Shown here piece after piece: positions 60,640-64,000 of a stretch of 64,000 bases of DNA; the stretch's first letter is position 1, and every line of letters starts with the position of its first letter. Position numbers and translations under genes: made by a program. The DNA is from Udeniomyces pyricola (Eukaryota; Basidiomycota; Tremellomycetes; Cystofilobasidiales; Mrakiaceae), in assembly GCA_039545295.1 (NCBI GenBank), contig BCIK01000004.1, positions 435,389 to 499,388 of the forward strand, in the 5' to 3' direction. The notes under the pieces are model-generated. The model had not been told where the DNA came from, ran no database searches, and worked only from the letters and a program-made list of their open reading frames with translations.

Positions 60640-61756
60640 GGGAGATGAGGGAATGATGGTGGTGGTTGGACGTTGGACGTTGGGACACGAGCATGTGAAT
60701 GATGATGCATCGATGAGGCCGATGAGGTTCGCGTGATCGATCAAGATCGATGGTCCGCCCGACACCCATGAGCGGTAAGTAACCCAGTGAAAATGCACAT
60801 ATTACGTATGATCATATGATCACTGCTGCACCTCTAGCCTTATAATGATCATGAATAGGCCTTTCAGTTTTTCACGGTTCCTCTTCAGATCTTTAGACCG
60901 GCCAGGAATTCGTCTTTCGGGGACCTTGGCTGAGATTTTACGTAATTAGTGTTGCTTTGTGTCAGTGGAGAATACTGCATGTCATGTCTCTTCTAAGCCT
61001 GCACTGGTGTCCTAAACGTTAAGTTACAGCGATTTAACGATCCAGCAGCACGCCTAGACTCAAGAGCCATATGTATGATCGAATAAGCCCACGCAAGGGT
61101 AACGAGTCAACTAGAGCAGACAATTCGAAAAGCAGACAGAGATCGAAGCTGCAAGTTGTACACGTACGACGTACAAACTGAATCATGTATACACTGGATG
61201 TGAGAAAAGGACTGTACTCTGAGATCAAAGAGGACCGATCGAGGTACGACTTCTCAGAGTCACTACATACATTGGATCGATGCAATGTATAAATATGTTT
61301 TTAGATAGGTGAATGGATGAATGGATGGATGAAGAATTGTGAACTGAAAATGGGGTGGGGAAGATGAAGCGCGACTGGGGAAATCATGCTGGATGAACCG
61401 ATCTGTAAGCTAATTAAAGTGGGCCAGAGGGGAGTGATGCCAGTGCGATAGACAAGGCCAGACAGATATTCTCCCGGAAACAGCGTGAGGAGAAAAGAGA
61501 AAAGCAAGAAAAAGCTAGCTGGATGCTCGAAGACTGATCGGATGAGGGACGAGAGAAACAAGAGAGAAAGAGAGAGAAACGAAAACAAGAGATGAAGGGG
61601 GGGGGGGGAGAAGAGAGGAGGAGAAAGAAGTGTAGCAGGATCATTACAAACGATCAAGCTGATGGAAAACACACATACACACATACATATACACACACAC
61701 ATATCCTCAAGCGACGCCTAATCTCTGCCTCAGATCAACCCTCAACCCATCTCATC
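60640..61756. other. Intergenic region between Vma12-like and RanBPM-like genes
   Basis: Promoter of the Vma12-like gene and 3' flank of the RanBPM-like gene. AT-rich centre, a GGAT repeat (61311-61330), a G-run (61597-61608) and CA repeats (61669-61700). No gene seen. Confidence 0.5.
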
Positions 61757-63979
61757 TCATCGCGTCGGCCACACCGCTTCCAACTCCACAAACGCGCTTT
61801 CCGCAATGTTCGTCTCAGCCGCCATGGTCCTTAAAGCGACGGCATGCCTGACAGTTTCTTCCAACGCGCTGTTCAAACTCAACCGATCGATCCCAACGAC
61901 GGCTTTGGGTCCCGCTTGAAGGCGGTTCATCTCGTCAAGCACGGCTTCGGCGATCCGACGGCGGCCTGAACGGGACCCGTACGGTTCGATGACGGAGCTC
62001 GACACGTGGCTCGCGATAGGGGTCGTCGTCGTCGTTGAGGAAAAGGGAATGTAGATGAGAAAGGAAAGGAGAGGGGGAAGGAGGATGGCGTGAACGGACG
62101 GAGGGAGGTTGGCTTCGATGTAGCGGGCAAAAGCGAGGATGCCAGGGATCGTGGGTGAAGTGGACGCAAAAGGAAGGAGGGAAGCTGTAAGGGGAGGAAG
62201 CTGTGGATTCAGAGATCGGGTGCCCAGAGGTTTAAGCGGCTTTGCAGCACCGGCAGCTTGAATGGATGCCGGAGGAAGAGGAGGAGAAGGAGCAATGGCA
62301 GGAGTTGGGGGAGCAGAAGAAGGTGTAGGCTGAGATGGACTTGATACAGGTCGGGCGGCTTGCCGACGGGGAGACTTGGGGAGAGAGTATTCGCCGCTCC
62401 ATGATGCTTTGCGTTTGAGTGGGTGAGGGCTGGCCGTCGTTGTCGTCGTCGTAGGACCAGGCGTGATAAGGACGGAACCTCCTTCGGACGACTGTTTTGA
62501 CCCTTTGGTCGCGTTCTCCATCTCCTGTTCCGCTCCGTCTACACTGTCCATCATCATCCCCACGAGACAGCAACCCATCAACTGGCCCAGTACATCAGGA
62601 TCAAACTCCTCGTCTGGCGACGCCCCATGTACAGCGAGCCACCTTTGAAGGACAGCGAGGGCGTGGATGGGATGGTGGCAGAGGATAAGGGTTCGAATGT
62701 ATTGGCGGGTTTTGTGCAATTCGAGCAGGGCAATCTCGGAAGGGGTCAGAAGCGATGATGAAGGAACAGCTAAATCGGAGGTCGAGTTCGTGGCCGTGTG
62801 GTTGTCGAGAGAAGCGGTTGGCTCGTCGACGTCCATCGTCGATCGGTCGTCACAGCCAACGTCGGCCGTCGGCTTCTGCTCCATGACCAAAGCGTCTTCC
62901 TCGGTCGTCTCGCAAGGATGAGGTCTTCTTCTGAGCGTCTGAAGCGTCTTGCTAAAACCTTCTCGAACCAAATACTCCTCTACCAACCCCTTTGTTACGG
63001 CGCTAATCTCCCTCCGCTTCCGCTTAGGCTTCGCCGCAGGCAGGGCCACCTTGGCATTCGTCTCTGCCAGGTTGGCCAATTGCATCAACTGCAGCATCTC
63101 CTCGACGAGTGGCGAGCAGTAGCCCTCGGATCCGGACACACTGTTTTCCGAGATGGTCTTCACCTGCGCTTGGAGGGTCTCTATCCGCTTCATCATCTTG
63201 GGATCGGAAACGAGGTTGGATTGGTGGAGTGTGGCGAAGCCCACAGACCACATAGCGTCCATGCTGCGTTGGATGCGGGACTCTAACTTACGGCGGGTCT
63301 GATGATTGTCGATGGAATCGAACCCAAAGGCATTGGCCCACCTGAACCGGAGGCGTAGACTCGAGTCGTACGTCAACGAGGCAAGATAAGAGATAAACTT
63401 GTCTGTAACATCGAGGGTGGGAGGCGGGCGAAAGGAACCGGAGGTTGGGACTGGATTTGAGGGTGACAGGTTGTTGGCCGTCCAGGCGCGGCGACGGTTG
63501 GCCTGTTGTATGTGCAAGAGGGGGGGGGGGTGAGGGAACGATTGCAATGGACGGAGAAAAGAGTGTATATTGAATCAATGTCTATGCCCCGTGGCAGAAA
63601 GAGGTGAAGGGTATCATTTGAAAATGGATCATGGTGCCCTTACAAAGTGAGAGTCGATATCAAATTTAAAATCTTCCAGTTGACCAAAGTTTGCCCGCAC
63701 GACCTCGCGTGGTGTCCGAAGGCCTACCGTTGGGAACCTAATCATCAGGAGCAGAATAGACGATGCCAGGTCAGAGTAATCACGAACGTTGTCAATGCAG
63801 TGTTCTGCGTGAATCAAATGTCAGGGTAAAAGCAAAGAAAAGAAAAAAGTAATGAAGAGGAAAGACGCACAACTTTTCTCTCATTTGGAGCTGTGGCGAT
63901 TTGACGGAGCCGACCATGGACCCGTTCTTGGTCCAAAAGACTGATTTGTCTTCGAAATCGATGCCACAACCAACGACAT
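61757..63979 (-). CDS. RanBPM/Gid1 (Vid30)-like subunit of the GID/CTLH ubiquitin ligase, 5' part missing
   Basis: Minus-strand exons 63979-63871, 63737-63644 and 63502-61757 are in phase; further 5' exons lie beyond the right edge. The first visible exon has VVGCGIDFEDKSVFWTKNG and the second FPTVGLRTPREVVRANFGQ, the C-terminal half of a SPRY domain as in RanBP9/10. Then comes a LisH motif (KGLVEEYLVREGFSKTLQTL), a CTLH region (LLELHKTRQYIRTLILCHHPIHALAVLQRWL), a Ser/Pro low-complexity insert, and a C-terminal CRA region (LAFARYIEANLPPSV; LEETVRHAVALRTMAAE). This order, SPRY-LisH-CTLH-CRA, defines Gid1/Vid30 and RanBPM, the scaffold of the GID E3 ligase that degrades gluconeogenic enzymes in yeast. 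The role here is by homology. The intron 63503-63643 has a G-run at about 63520-63529 (C-run in sense). Confidence 0.9.
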
Positions 63980-64000
63980 CTAGGACAAGATGCGAGCGAC

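Overview
This window comes from a nuclear chromosome of a basidiomycete fungus, most likely an intron-rich yeast-like Agaricomycotina lineage such as Tremellomycetes. The evidence is: genes split by many short GT-AG introns of about 45-200 nt, several micro-exons of 10-14 nt, no operons or bacterial signals, GC near 50%, frequent CGA arginine codons, and fungal gene families (HIS1, URA5, cytosolic Hsp70, ferric reductases, aquaporin, short oxysterol-binding protein, V-ATPase assembly factor, GID/RanBPM). The exact order is an inference I cannot settle. I rebuilt gene models by hand; for most of them the summed exon length is divisible by three and all junction phases agree, which is the main support for the exon limits.

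Layout, left to right. 1-1259 (+): 3' end of an unidentified gene. 1889-4109 (+): secreted or GPI-anchored protein of a conserved fungal family. 5004-7900 (+): ferric reductase FRE-A. 8826-10768 (+): CCDC47/DUF1682 ER membrane protein. 11363-15008 (+): second ferric reductase FRE-B. 15987-16097 (-): orphan C-terminal exon. 16776-19116 (-): Ser/Pro-rich WW-domain protein. 19765-22222 (+): type II membrane O-fucosyltransferase-like protein. 23597-24641 (+): unidentified small gene. 25657-27953 (+): EXO1/XPG-type nuclease with one altered catalytic residue. 28756-31816 (-): Hsp70 (SSA type). 33716-34812 (+): unidentified small gene with a possible 35-nt intron. 36577-38039 (-): tentative gene holding two near-identical adjacent introns. 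38480-40545 (+): orphan gene. 41841-44095 (+): HIS1. 45466-46954 (-): Ser-rich protein. 48527-49750 (-): URA5. 50186-53480 (+): oxysterol-binding protein. 54782-57924 (-): aquaporin. 59152-60639 (-): Vma12/TMEM199-like V-ATPase assembly factor. 61757-63979 (-): RanBPM/Gid1-like GID ligase subunit, 5' end outside the window.

The genes are ordinary housekeeping and membrane-transport functions (iron reduction, ER protein insertion, histidine and pyrimidine synthesis, sterol transfer, water flux, V-ATPase assembly, proteolysis) and do not form an obvious cluster. I found no mobile element, CRISPR array, rRNA or confident tRNA. The most unusual observations are the pair of near-identical neighbouring introns (37399-37616), the EXO1-like protein whose last metal-binding Asp is Ser while its first sits on a 13-nt micro-exon, a GTCAG-rich tract (35590-35975), and many long G or C homopolymers in introns and untranslated regions, some next to N bases.
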